Shown: piece by piece, positions 43,195 to 51,164 of the stretch
Layout of the letters: each line of letters starts with the position of its first letter
How positions within the stretch are numbered: position 1 is the first letter of the stretch
The notes under the pieces: generated by a model
Seen by the model: only the letters and a program-made list of their open reading frames with translations
The model's database searches: none
Told to the model about the DNA's origin: nothing
Position numbers and translations under genes: made by a program
From: an uncultured Desulfobacterales bacterium
GTDB taxonomy: Bacteria > Desulfobacterota > Desulfobulbia > Desulfobulbales > Desulfocapsaceae
Assembly (NCBI GenBank): GCA_937915545.1
Contig: CALGIJ010000034.1
Span: 1 to 64,000, forward strand
DNA length: 64,000 bases
Reading direction: 5' to 3'

Positions 43195-43944
43195 ATGGGT
43201 TCGGGAAAATACAGCGCCCTCTCCGGGGCCATCGCCCGGGAACAGGCCATCTCCAGCGTCGCCGCCAATCTCGCCAACGTCAACACCAACGGCTACCGCC
43301 GCTCCCAGGTGAGCTTCGCCGCCATCCTGCGCGGCGAGCAACAGGCGAACCAGTCGCGGGGCATCAACTACGCCAAAGTCGACCGTAACTACAGCGACTT
43401 TCAGGGCGGGGCGATGCGCAAGACCGACGACCCGCTCAACTTCGCCCTCCACGGCGACGGCTTTTTCAAGGTGCAGGGCGCGGGCGGCCCGCTGCTCACC
43501 CGGCGCGGCGATTTCCGCCTCGACGCCCAGGGGCTGCTCACCACCAGCAACAATCTGCCTGTGCTCGACGAAGGCAATAACCAGATCGTCATCACCGGTA
43601 CCGAAAATGGCGAGGTGGCGGTGGCCGAGGACGGCACCCTCTACCTCCTCGGGCCCCAGGGGGCACGCACCGAGGTTGCGCGGCTGGCGGTGGTCACCGT
43701 CGCCGACAAGAACCAGCTGCGGCGCGAGGCGGATACCGCCTTCGCCCTCGAGGCGGGGGCCACGGAAACGCCCGCCGAAGGGGTACGCGTCATCCAGGGC
43801 AACCTCGAGCTGTCCAACGTCAACATGTCTGCCGAACTGGCGCAGATGATCGACAATTACCGGGCCTTCGAAACCTACCACAAGGTCCTGAAAAGCTATT
43901 CAACCCTCGGCGAGGTGCAGGAAGACCTCGGCACCCTCGGGTAG
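43195..43944 (+). CDS. flgF: Flagellar rod protein FlgF
   Basis: A 249-residue rod subunit of the FlgE/F/G family. N-terminus SALSGAIAREQAISSVAANLANVNTNGYRRSQVSF and C-terminus VIQGNLELSNVNMSAELAQMIDNYRAFETYHKVLKSYSTLGE are typical, with PLNFALHGDGFFKVQG in the core. Being shorter than the hook protein and directly before flgG supports FlgF over FlgE. The 105 bases before it hold a near-miss sigma54 sequence with wrong spacing. Confidence 0.92.
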   Translation: MGSGKYSALSGAIAREQAISSVAANLANVNTNGYRRSQVSFAAILRGEQQANQSRGINYAKVDRNYSDFQGGAMRKTDDPLNFALHGDGFFKVQGAGGPLLTRRGDFRLDAQGLLTTSNNLPVLDEGNNQIVITGTENGEVAVAEDGTLYLLGPQGARTEVARLAVVTVADKNQLRREADTAFALEAGATETPAEGVRVIQGNLELSNVNMSAELAQMIDNYRAFETYHKVLKSYSTLGEVQEDLGTLG

Positions 43945-43973
43945 CAGCGACCCGTTATCGACAAGGAGCACCC

Positions 43974-44759
43974 ATGATCCGCTCGCTCTGGACCGGCACC
44001 ACCGGCATGCACAGTCAGCAGCTCAATATCGACGTCATCTCCAACAACCTCGCCAACGTCAGCACCAGCGGCTTCAAGAAGAGCCGCGCCGATTTCCAGG
44101 ACCTCCTTTACCAGACGATGAAGGTCCCCGGCAGCCAGAGCACCGCCGACACCGAGTCGCCCACCGGCATCCTCGTCGGCCTGGGTGTCAAGCCGGCAGC
44201 GGTCTCCAAGGTCTTCTCCCAGGGGGACCTCATCCAGACCCTCAACGAGCTCGACGTGGCCATCGAGGGCGAGGGCTTCTTTCAGATCAGTATGCCCAAC
44301 GGCAACATCGGCTACACCCGCTCCGGAGCCTTGAAGCGCGACAGTAACGGGCGCATCACCAACTCCGACGGCTACCCCCTCTTGCCGGCGATTACCATCC
44401 CCGACGGGGCCCGGCAGATCACCATCAGCGAGGGCGGCATCGTCAGCGCCATCCTCGGCGCCGATACCGTCTCCACCGAGCTGGGCACCATCGAACTGGC
44501 CACCTTCACCAACAACAGCGGCCTGTCGGCCATCGGCAAGAACCTCTTCGTGGAGAGCGCCGCTTCCGGTGCGCCGCAGACCGGCACCCCCGGCGTCGAT
44601 GGCTATGGCACCCTGCTGCAGAACTACCTGGAAGGCTCCAACGTCAACATCGTCGAGGAACTGGCGAGCATGATCACCACCCAGCGCGCCTATGAGATCA
44701 ACTCCAAGACCATCCAGACCTCGGATGAGATGATGCAGACCACCAATAACCTCATCTAA
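43974..44759 (+). CDS. flgG: Flagellar distal rod protein FlgG
   Basis: The 261-residue distal rod (drive shaft) subunit. MIRSLWTGTTGMHSQQLNIDVISNNLANVSTSGFKKSRADFQDLLYQTM is the family start, LNELDVAIEGEGFFQI the core, and YLEGSNVNIVEELASMITTQRAYEINSKTIQTSDEMMQTTNNL the end. AAGGAG precedes the ATG. It follows flgF by 29 bases. Confidence 0.96.
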   Translation: MIRSLWTGTTGMHSQQLNIDVISNNLANVSTSGFKKSRADFQDLLYQTMKVPGSQSTADTESPTGILVGLGVKPAAVSKVFSQGDLIQTLNELDVAIEGEGFFQISMPNGNIGYTRSGALKRDSNGRITNSDGYPLLPAITIPDGARQITISEGGIVSAILGADTVSTELGTIELATFTNNSGLSAIGKNLFVESAASGAPQTGTPGVDGYGTLLQNYLEGSNVNIVEELASMITTQRAYEINSKTIQTSDEMMQTTNNLI

Positions 44760-44849
44760 GCAAAGTGAGGCCAATGGCCTTCAGGCGGCTGGCCCGCCGC
44801 GGCCATCGGCAAGAACGTTCGACAGATCCCCCGGCCCCAGGAAGACACC

Positions 44850-45797
44850 ATGAAGACGCTCCTGATACTCCTCGCCATGATTCTCGCCCTCCTCTCCCCG
44901 GCCCAGGCCATGGAGATCTCCTTTAAGGAGAGGGCCAGCGTCTCCGACGAGGTGGTGCGCCTCGGCGACGTCGCCGAACTGGGCGAAAACAACGCCCTGG
45001 CGGCCAGCCTGGCGCAACAGATCGTCGCCCAGGCCCCGGAGGCCGGAACCCCGCTGATCCTGCATGGCCAAGGCATCGTCCGCCAGTTGCAGGCGAGAGT
45101 CGACGCTCCCGCCGAGCTGAGTTTCACCGGGGCCCCTGCCACCTCCGTGACGCGGCGGGCACAGACCATCGACAACGAGCGCGTCATGACGATGATCAGC
45201 GACTTTTTCGCCGCCAACAAACATCGCCTGCCCCCGGCACAGATCAGCTTCACCCCGGCCGCCCCGCTGCTGCCCTTTGCCATTCCCGAAGGCCAGCTCG
45301 ATGTCGAGGTGATCCCCTCGAACCCCAATATTCTTGGTAGTTCGAGTTTTGCCCTGATTCTCTCCGTCGACGGCCGGGTGGTCAAGAACATGTCGGTGCG
45401 CGGCAAGCTGCAGGCCATGGCTCAGGTGGTGGTCGCCTCCCAGCCCTTGCGTCGCGGCCTGATTCTCGACAGCTCCCACCTTGGCGAGGCGGCAGTCGAT
45501 ATCGACAGTCTCCCCGAGGCCCAGTTCGACCGGCACAGCCTCATCGGCCGCGTGCTCACCAGGTCGCTGGCCGCCGGTGCGCCCATTCTCGGCTATATGG
45601 CCGAAGAACCACCGGTGATCCGCCGTGGCCAGATGGTGCGCATGGTCATATCCTCGGGCGCCCTGCAGCTCTCCGCCACCGGCATGGCCCACAGCGACGG
45701 CAGGCTCGAGCAGATGATCAAGGTGCAGAATCTCAGTTCCAACAAGACCATTCACGGCCGGGTAACCGGCCCCGGCGTGGTGGAGGTACTTTTATAA
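44850..45797 (+). CDS. flgA: P-ring assembly chaperone FlgA
   Basis: A 315-residue periplasmic chaperone for FlgI. A signal peptide (TLLILLAMILALLSPAQA) precedes an N-terminal domain (ISFKERASVSDEVVRLGDVAEL) and a C-terminal SAF domain (VVVASQPLRRGLILDSSHL, RVLTRSLAAGAPILGYM, GQMVRMVISSGALQLSATGMAHSDG and IHGRVTGPGVVEVLL). It is longer than E. coli FlgA (about 219) because of extra N-terminal material. AGGA lies before the ATG. Confidence 0.92.
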   Translation: MKTLLILLAMILALLSPAQAMEISFKERASVSDEVVRLGDVAELGENNALAASLAQQIVAQAPEAGTPLILHGQGIVRQLQARVDAPAELSFTGAPATSVTRRAQTIDNERVMTMISDFFAANKHRLPPAQISFTPAAPLLPFAIPEGQLDVEVIPSNPNILGSSSFALILSVDGRVVKNMSVRGKLQAMAQVVVASQPLRRGLILDSSHLGEAAVDIDSLPEAQFDRHSLIGRVLTRSLAAGAPILGYMAEEPPVIRRGQMVRMVISSGALQLSATGMAHSDGRLEQMIKVQNLSSNKTIHGRVTGPGVVEVLL

Positions 45798-45798
45798 A

Positions 45799-46488
45799 AT
45801 GAAAACGATATGTTTTATCCTCATGGCGCTGCTCACTCTCTCAGCCTGCGCCGCCCCCGAGAAGCAGGCCCCCGTGGCCTACGAACCGCTGGAGGAAATT
45901 CAGGCGACGGCGCCCGAGGTCACCGAGGCCGGCTCCTTATGGAAAGACGGCAACACCTCGATGTTTTCCGACCGCAAGGCGCGCGAGGTCGGCGATATCG
46001 TCACCGTGCTCATCTCCGAGCAGGCCAGCGCCACCAAGGCGGCTGCCACCTCAACCACACGCACCAGCAACATGTCCGCCTCCATCCCCAATTTCTTCGG
46101 CCTGGAAAATGACGACATCTGGACGACCATGCACAACCCGATCGACCTTGAGAACCTGGTCAAAGCTGATTTCTCGAATGGCTTCGACGGCAATGGGACG
46201 ACCTCCCGCAAGGAGGACTTGAGCGCGTCATTGACCACCCAGGTGGTTGGCCGCTACCCCAACGGGCAGCTGAAGATTCGCGGTGGCAAGGAGGTCATGG
46301 TCAACAACGAGGTGCAGATCATCTACCTCACCGGCATCGTCCGGCCGGTGGATATTCATGCCAATAATACCATCAGCTCCACCAAGATCCTCAACGCCCG
46401 CATCAGCTATACCGGCAAGGGCGCAATCAGCGACAAGCAGGAGCCGGGCTGGGCGATGCGGATACTCGACAATGTCTGGCCCTTTTAG
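45799..46488 (+). CDS. flgH: Flagellar L-ring lipoprotein FlgH
   Basis: A 229-residue outer-membrane lipoprotein forming the L ring. The lipobox is LSAC with Cys17. The conserved core includes SLWKDGNTSMFSDRKAREVGDIVTVLISEQASATKAA, LSASLTTQVVGRYPNGQLKIRGGKEVMVNNEVQIIYLTGIVRPVDIHANNTISSTKILNARISYTGKGAISDKQEPGW. This gene shows that the cell has an outer membrane. It follows flgA by one base and uses GGAGG inside the flgA end. Confidence 0.95.
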   Translation: MKTICFILMALLTLSACAAPEKQAPVAYEPLEEIQATAPEVTEAGSLWKDGNTSMFSDRKAREVGDIVTVLISEQASATKAAATSTTRTSNMSASIPNFFGLENDDIWTTMHNPIDLENLVKADFSNGFDGNGTTSRKEDLSASLTTQVVGRYPNGQLKIRGGKEVMVNNEVQIIYLTGIVRPVDIHANNTISSTKILNARISYTGKGAISDKQEPGWAMRILDNVWPF

Positions 46489-46617
46489 CGTGGCGATGAC
46501 CGGCTGCGAAGCGAAACGGCATACATGACCTTCAACCATACCACCCCAGGCTGCCTTAGCCAGGAAGGCGACCACGCCCCGCCGAGAGAACGGGGCGGCA
46601 TCCCAGGGAGAGCCACC

Positions 46618-47808
46618 ATGACCGCATATGCTCACTTTGCCGGCAGCGGACAGCGCGGCGCAGGGCGAGAACAAGCAGGCCGCAGTGCCACACCCGCTTG
46701 CCGAGGACTTCTCCTCACGCTCCTCTGCCTGCTCCTCTTTGTCACCACCGCCGAAGCTGCCCGCATCAAGGATGTGGCGCAGCTGCACGGGGTGCGTAAC
46801 AACCAGCTGCTCGGCTACGGCCTCATCACCGGCTTGAACGGCACCGGCGACGACATGAGCAAGTCGGTGTTCACCTTGCAGGCGGTCTACAATATGATGA
46901 CCCGCCACGGCATCACCATCAACCCCGACAGCATTGCCGATATCAAGCTCAAGAATGTGGCCGCGGTCATGGTCACCGCCACCCTGCCGCCCTTCGCCAC
47001 CTCGGGCTCGACCATCGACGTGCAGGTCTCCTCCATCGGCGACAGCAAAAGCCTCGCCGGCGGCACCCTCCTGATGACGCCGCTGGTCGGCCCGGACGGC
47101 AAGGTCTACGCCGTCGCCCAGGGGGCGCTCTCCACCGGTTCCTTCGCCTTCGGCGGCAAGGCCGCCCAAGTGCAGAAGAACCACCCCACCGTCGGTACCA
47201 TTTCCGGCGGCGGCATTATCGAGCGCTCGGTTGCCGGCGAGTTGGGCAGCGACGGCAAGCTCCTCTACCAGATGCGTCAGGCCGACTTCACCACCACCGC
47301 CAACATGGCCGAGGTCATCAACCGTCATTTCGGCCAGGGCACCGCCTTCCCCGACAGCGGCGGCACGGTCAAGGTGCAGATCCCCGAGAAATTTCGCGAA
47401 GATGTCGTCGGCTTCATTGCCGCCGTCGAGGTTCTCGATGTTACCACCGATACCCCGGCACGGGTGGTGGTCAACGAACGCACGGGAACCATCGTCATGG
47501 GCCAGGAGGTCACCCTGTCCACCGTCGCCGTCTCCCACGGCAACCTCAGCCTCATCGTCCGCGAGGATGCGGCGGTCAGCCAGCCCAACCCCCTCGCCGA
47601 GGGACAGACGGTGGTGGCACCGCGCACCGCCGTGCAGGCGGTTGAGGAACAGGGCCAGCTGATGGTCCTCGACATGAACAAGGGGGTGTCCATCGGCGAG
47701 ATCGCCAGCGCCTTGAACGCCATCGGCGCCACCCCCAGGGACCTCATCGCCATCTTCCAGGCGATCAAGGCCGCCGGCTCGCTGCATGGTGAGCTGGTCA
47801 TCCTCTAA
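46618..47808 (+). CDS. flgI: Flagellar P-ring protein FlgI
   Basis: A 396-residue periplasmic ring protein. The mature part begins ARIKDVAQLHGVRNNQLLGYGLITGLNGTGDD, with FATSGSTIDVQVSSIGDSKSLAGGTLL and ARVVVNERTGTIVMGQEVTLSTVAVSHGNL further on. The ATG at 46618 has GGGAGAG upstream, whereas the ATG at 46525 has none; even so the signal peptide has an unusually long N-region of about 31 residues before LLLTLLCLLLFVTTAEA, so the true start is somewhat uncertain. Confidence 0.94.
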   Translation: MTAYAHFAGSGQRGAGREQAGRSATPACRGLLLTLLCLLLFVTTAEAARIKDVAQLHGVRNNQLLGYGLITGLNGTGDDMSKSVFTLQAVYNMMTRHGITINPDSIADIKLKNVAAVMVTATLPPFATSGSTIDVQVSSIGDSKSLAGGTLLMTPLVGPDGKVYAVAQGALSTGSFAFGGKAAQVQKNHPTVGTISGGGIIERSVAGELGSDGKLLYQMRQADFTTTANMAEVINRHFGQGTAFPDSGGTVKVQIPEKFREDVVGFIAAVEVLDVTTDTPARVVVNERTGTIVMGQEVTLSTVAVSHGNLSLIVREDAAVSQPNPLAEGQTVVAPRTAVQAVEEQGQLMVLDMNKGVSIGEIASALNAIGATPRDLIAIFQAIKAAGSLHGELVIL

Positions 47809-47821
47809 GAGAAGGCTACCT

Positions 47822-48133
47822 ATGGATCTCCATCTCGACCCGCGTCTCGTCATCGGCAACGCCAGACCGGCTGTTATCGACAAAAAAGCCAAGGATCTGG
47901 CCTCGCTCAAGGAATCATGCCAGGAGTTCGAGTCGCTGCTCCTCATGGAAATGCTCAAGGCGATGCGCAAGACGGTGCCCGATGGCGGCCTCATTGAAAA
48001 GGACAGCGCCAGCGAGATGTTCCAGGACATGCTCGACAGCGAGACGGTGCGCTCGGCCGGTAAGGGGCGCGGCCTAGGCCTGGCCGAGGCGATGTACGAA
48101 CAGATGGCGCCGCTCATCGAGAACAAGAAATAG
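47822..48133 (+). CDS. flgJ: Rod-binding protein, FlgJ N-terminal domain only
   Basis: A 103-residue protein matching the rod-cap half of FlgJ: KESCQEFESLLLMEMLKAMRKTVPDGGLIEKDSASEMFQDMLDSETVRSAGKGRGLGLAEAMYEQM. The muramidase domain of enteric FlgJ is missing, as in many deltaproteobacteria and spirochaetes, so a separate peptidoglycan hydrolase must open the wall; none is seen in this window. It follows flgI by 13 bases and ends the flgFGAHIJ group. Confidence 0.9.
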   Translation: MDLHLDPRLVIGNARPAVIDKKAKDLASLKESCQEFESLLLMEMLKAMRKTVPDGGLIEKDSASEMFQDMLDSETVRSAGKGRGLGLAEAMYEQMAPLIENKK

Positions 48134-48449
48134 ACCGCCCTGGCTTTTCCCCTGCCGCCCGACCTGGCGACAAGGCCTTGCCTTAGCGAGCCGCCTGACG
48201 CGACGGTGTATCTGGGGCCAGGCCGCACCGCTTTGTCAAGGCCTTCCGGCAGCCTCCCCCCCTGGCCGTCAGACTGACAGCTGCGCCGTCAAAAAAAATC
48301 CTCAAAAAAGGCATATTGACGAGCAACTGCACTAAACTTGCCCCCATCCCCTGCCGATAAGAAGGACAAGGGGAAGCATCGCTCCCCGGACCATCGGCTA
48401 CCGAGATCGGTGCAAGGATGCACCACAGGATACGCAGGGAGGCACACAC
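48134..48449. other. Intergenic region with sigma28 promoter
   Basis: 316 bases. Apart from the sigma28 element at 48333-48360 it holds two copies of the palindrome-containing word CAAGGCCTT (48171 and 48237), a GTCAG-A-CTGAC palindrome near 48270 and A-rich runs around 48292-48308. No gene was recognised. Confidence 0.5.
48333..48360 (+). promoter_or_regulatory. Sigma28 promoter of the flgM-flgNKL operon
   Basis: CTAAACTTG (TAAA at 48333-48336) and GCCGATAA (CCGATAA at 48354-48360) are near-perfect -35 and -10 elements, with 17 bases between TAAA and CCGA. It would start RNA near 48367 and drive the DUF5610-like gene, flgM, flgN, flgK and flgL. Confidence 0.8.
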
Positions 48450-49031
48450 ATGGTTAACAGCACAGCGATCAGCGCTTATCAGCAACCAGCCGGCAACATC
48501 CCCCGCAGGCAACTCGACCAGGTCATCGGCGTCGAGCGGCGCGGGACCCTCAGCGAGCGCCAGGAACTGAGCCTGAAGACAGACCGTGTCTCCCTGACCT
48601 ACAGCGCCGAATCGGTATTGACCTACGACCACTCCATGACCCTGCGCGGCAGCGGCGGCGACCAGTACGACCTCCTGCGCGGCCTGGTGCTCAACGTTTT
48701 CAAGGAACAGGGTATCGACGCCAGGATCGCCATCGGCGACGGCGAGATCGATCTCAACACCCTGACTCAGGAAGAGGCGCAGGAGCTGGTTGCGGATGAC
48801 GGCTATTTCGGGGTAGAAAAGACATCGCAGCGCATCTTCGATCTGGCGGTGGGTATCGCCGGCGGCGATCCGAGCCGCCTCGAGACCATCAAGGAAGGCA
48901 TCGACAAAGGCTTCCAGGAAGCCCTCTCCGCCTTCGGCGACTGGCTCCCGGAGATCTCCTACCAGACCTACGATGCGGTCATGCAGAAACTGGACGAATG
49001 GGCCGGGGTTGACGGCAGCAAGCAAGCGTAA
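48450..49031 (+). CDS. DUF5610-like protein heading the flgM operon
   Basis: A 193-residue protein without signal or membrane segment. The C-terminal half (YFGVEKTSQRIFDLAVGIAGGDPSRLETIKEGIDKGFQEALSAFGDWLPEISYQTYDAVMQKLDEW) resembles the DUF5610 family, which occurs near flagellar genes. The N-terminal part includes SVLTYDHSMTLRGSGGDQYDLLRGLVLNVFKEQGID. It is the first gene after the sigma28 promoter and lies 15 bases before flgM, so a late flagellar role is likely, but none is established. GGGAGG precedes the ATG. Confidence 0.7.
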   Translation: MVNSTAISAYQQPAGNIPRRQLDQVIGVERRGTLSERQELSLKTDRVSLTYSAESVLTYDHSMTLRGSGGDQYDLLRGLVLNVFKEQGIDARIAIGDGEIDLNTLTQEEAQELVADDGYFGVEKTSQRIFDLAVGIAGGDPSRLETIKEGIDKGFQEALSAFGDWLPEISYQTYDAVMQKLDEWAGVDGSKQA

Positions 49032-49046
49032 CTATCGGGGGACGTC

Positions 49047-49334
49047 ATGAGTGTCGAATTTTTTGGAATCGGAGGCCCCGGGCAGATCGGCGGCCTGAAA
49101 AAGTCGCCGAAGGTTCAGGGCGACAAGAAAGTCGAAGGCGGCGGCGAGGACAAGGTGCAGTTCTCCTCGGTGCTGCAGGAGGTCAACCGGGCCAAGGCCG
49201 CCACTCCGAGCGGGGACGCCGAGCGGGCGGAACGGGTCAAGGAACTGCAGGCGCAGATCAGGGAGGGTTCCTACCAGCCCGACCTGGAGAAAGTCTCCGC
49301 CTCACTGTTACAATTCCTCGTCGAGAACAGATAA
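49047..49334 (+). CDS. flgM: Anti-sigma28 factor FlgM
   Basis: A 95-residue protein that binds FliA until it is exported through the finished hook-basal body. The disordered N-terminal half is Gly/Lys-rich; the C-terminal sigma-binding part reads RVKELQAQIREGSYQPDLEKVSASLLQFL, the usual ending. It lies in the operon that FliA itself should transcribe, giving negative feedback. GGGGG lies upstream of the ATG. Confidence 0.88.
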   Translation: MSVEFFGIGGPGQIGGLKKSPKVQGDKKVEGGGEDKVQFSSVLQEVNRAKAATPSGDAERAERVKELQAQIREGSYQPDLEKVSASLLQFLVENR

Positions 49335-49335
49335 G

Positions 49336-49689
49336 ATGAACACCGCCACCACCCACGACTACCTTGTCCGCCTGCGCGACCTCATCATCTACGAGCGGGA
49401 GTGCGCCAAGGCTCTTGACATGGAGAAGATGACCGAGGCGATGCGCGCCAAGGAGGAAATCGTCAAGGTGCTGGCCCACGTCAAAAACATCCCCGAGGAA
49501 GACCGGCCCATCGCCGCCGAGATCCGCGCCGAGAACCGCCGCAACGCCTTCCTCTTCAAGTCGACCCTCGGCTGGATTCGGCAAACCATGGAATTCTTCG
49601 GCCAGAAGACCGTCCCCTCCACCTACTCGGCACGCGGCTACTCGGTGGCCTCGCAGGTGAACGGCAGGCTGCTCTCGGGAAGGATCTGA
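49336..49689 (+). CDS. flgN: FlgK/FlgL export chaperone FlgN
   Basis: A 117-residue helical protein (YLVRLRDLIIYERECAKALDMEKMTEAMRAKEEIVKVLAHV, then NRRNAFLFKSTLGWIRQTMEFFGQKTVPSTYSARGYSV) with the FlgN layout of long helices and a short disordered end. It starts one base after flgM and ends one base before flgK, whose product it escorts to the export gate. Confidence 0.88.
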   Translation: MNTATTHDYLVRLRDLIIYERECAKALDMEKMTEAMRAKEEIVKVLAHVKNIPEEDRPIAAEIRAENRRNAFLFKSTLGWIRQTMEFFGQKTVPSTYSARGYSVASQVNGRLLSGRI

Positions 49690-49690
49690 C

Positions 49691-51139
49691 ATGGCCGGTC
49701 TGATAAGCGCCCTCAACTCCGCCAGGACATCTCTCGAGGTCAACCAGAAATCCATCGAGATCGTCGGCAACAACATCTCCAACGTCAACACCGAGGGCTA
49801 CTCCCGCCAGACCGCCGAGCTCGAGACCTACCCGGCGATGAACTTCGGCGACTTCTTCATCGGCCAGGGGGTGAAGATCACCAACGTCAGCCGCGAGCAT
49901 GACGTCTTCATCGAGCAGCAGATCAAGCAGAAGGCAGTCGATTACGGCTACCAGGACGCCCTGACCCGCCCTCTCGGCGAGCTCGAGCGGGTGCTGACCA
50001 TCACCGAGGACAACATCTCCACCGATATCGACAATTTCTTCGACTCCCTGCAGGAGCTCACCGCCGACCCCAGCGACCTGGTGCAGAGGAACAACGTCAT
50101 CCTCCAGGGCGACGTGCTCGCCACCAGCTTCAACAACGCCATCAACCAGCTGGACGCCATCCAGGAAAATATCAACAATACCGTGGTTTCCAAGCTTGAC
50201 GAGGTCAACTCCCAGCTGCGCGAGATCGCCGACCTCAACGAGCGCATCTACTCCATCGAGATCCGCGGCCAATCAGCCAACAGCGCCCGCGACCAACGCG
50301 AGATGGTGGCCAAGGACCTGGCCAAATCCCTCGGCGCCATCTCCATGGAAGACAAGAACGGCATGCTCTCGGTGACCCTGCCCGGCGGCCTGCCCCTGGT
50401 GCAGGGCCTGATGCCGATGAGCATCACCGCCGAGACCTCGGGCAACCAGATGACCCTGCAGCTCCAGGCCGGCGGCGTCACCCGCGACCTCAGCACGCGC
50501 AACCTCGGCGGCGCCTTCAAGGGCCTGATCGAAGTGCGCGACGAGCTGATCCCCGAGCTGACCGGCGACCTCGACAAGCTCGCCTACGAGCTGAGCGTGC
50601 AGGTCAACCTGCAGCACCAGGCCGGCGGGGCCCTCGACTCGTCCACCGGCAACCTCTTCTTCAGCATGCCGCCCAACTACGTCGCCTCGCCCCCGGCGCC
50701 GCCGCCGACAGCCACCGAGTATGACGGCGCGGCACGGCGTATCGAAGTAGTGCTCACCGACCCGGTGAAAGTGGCCGCCGGCGCCGCCCCCGACCCCGGC
50801 CCGCCTCCCGGCGAAGTGGCCCCCGGCGATAACAGCAACGCCCTGATCCTCTCCAATATCGGCGACACCTACCTGGTTGACGGGGTGGACACCTTCACCT
50901 CCCTGTACGGCAAGATCGCCGCCAAGATCGGCGTCGAGAGCAACCAGAACCAGCTGTCGCTGAAAGGGGCCGAAGACGCCCTCGACCAGCTGGAAAACTT
51001 CCGCGACGGGCTGGCCGGCGTGTCGCTCGAAGAAGAGATGATCGGTCTCATCCAGTATCAGCGCGGCTTCGAGTCGTCGGCCAAGTTTCTCTCCACCGTC
51101 GACGAGATGATGGCGGTGTTGATGGACATCAAACGATAA
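49691..51139 (+). CDS. flgK: Hook-associated protein 1, FlgK
   Basis: A 482-residue junction protein between hook and filament. N-terminus ISALNSARTSLEVNQKSIEIVGNNISNVNTEGYSRQTAELET and C-terminus SLEEEMIGLIQYQRGFESSAKFLSTVDEMMAVLMDIKR are diagnostic. A Pro-rich loop (about 323-380, ASPPAPPPTA and DPGPPPGEVAPGD) lies in the exposed domain. GGAAGG precedes the start. Confidence 0.95.
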   Translation: MAGLISALNSARTSLEVNQKSIEIVGNNISNVNTEGYSRQTAELETYPAMNFGDFFIGQGVKITNVSREHDVFIEQQIKQKAVDYGYQDALTRPLGELERVLTITEDNISTDIDNFFDSLQELTADPSDLVQRNNVILQGDVLATSFNNAINQLDAIQENINNTVVSKLDEVNSQLREIADLNERIYSIEIRGQSANSARDQREMVAKDLAKSLGAISMEDKNGMLSVTLPGGLPLVQGLMPMSITAETSGNQMTLQLQAGGVTRDLSTRNLGGAFKGLIEVRDELIPELTGDLDKLAYELSVQVNLQHQAGGALDSSTGNLFFSMPPNYVASPPAPPPTATEYDGAARRIEVVLTDPVKVAAGAAPDPGPPPGEVAPGDNSNALILSNIGDTYLVDGVDTFTSLYGKIAAKIGVESNQNQLSLKGAEDALDQLENFRDGLAGVSLEEEMIGLIQYQRGFESSAKFLSTVDEMMAVLMDIKR

Positions 51140-51164
51140 GGGCAAGGGATAAGGACGGTTCGCC

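Noticed and set aside
48171..48245. Repeated word CAAGGCCTT at 48171 and 48237 as a possible operator pair
   Set aside because: The shared core is only nine bases and mostly a simple palindrome; chance is too likely in GC-rich DNA.
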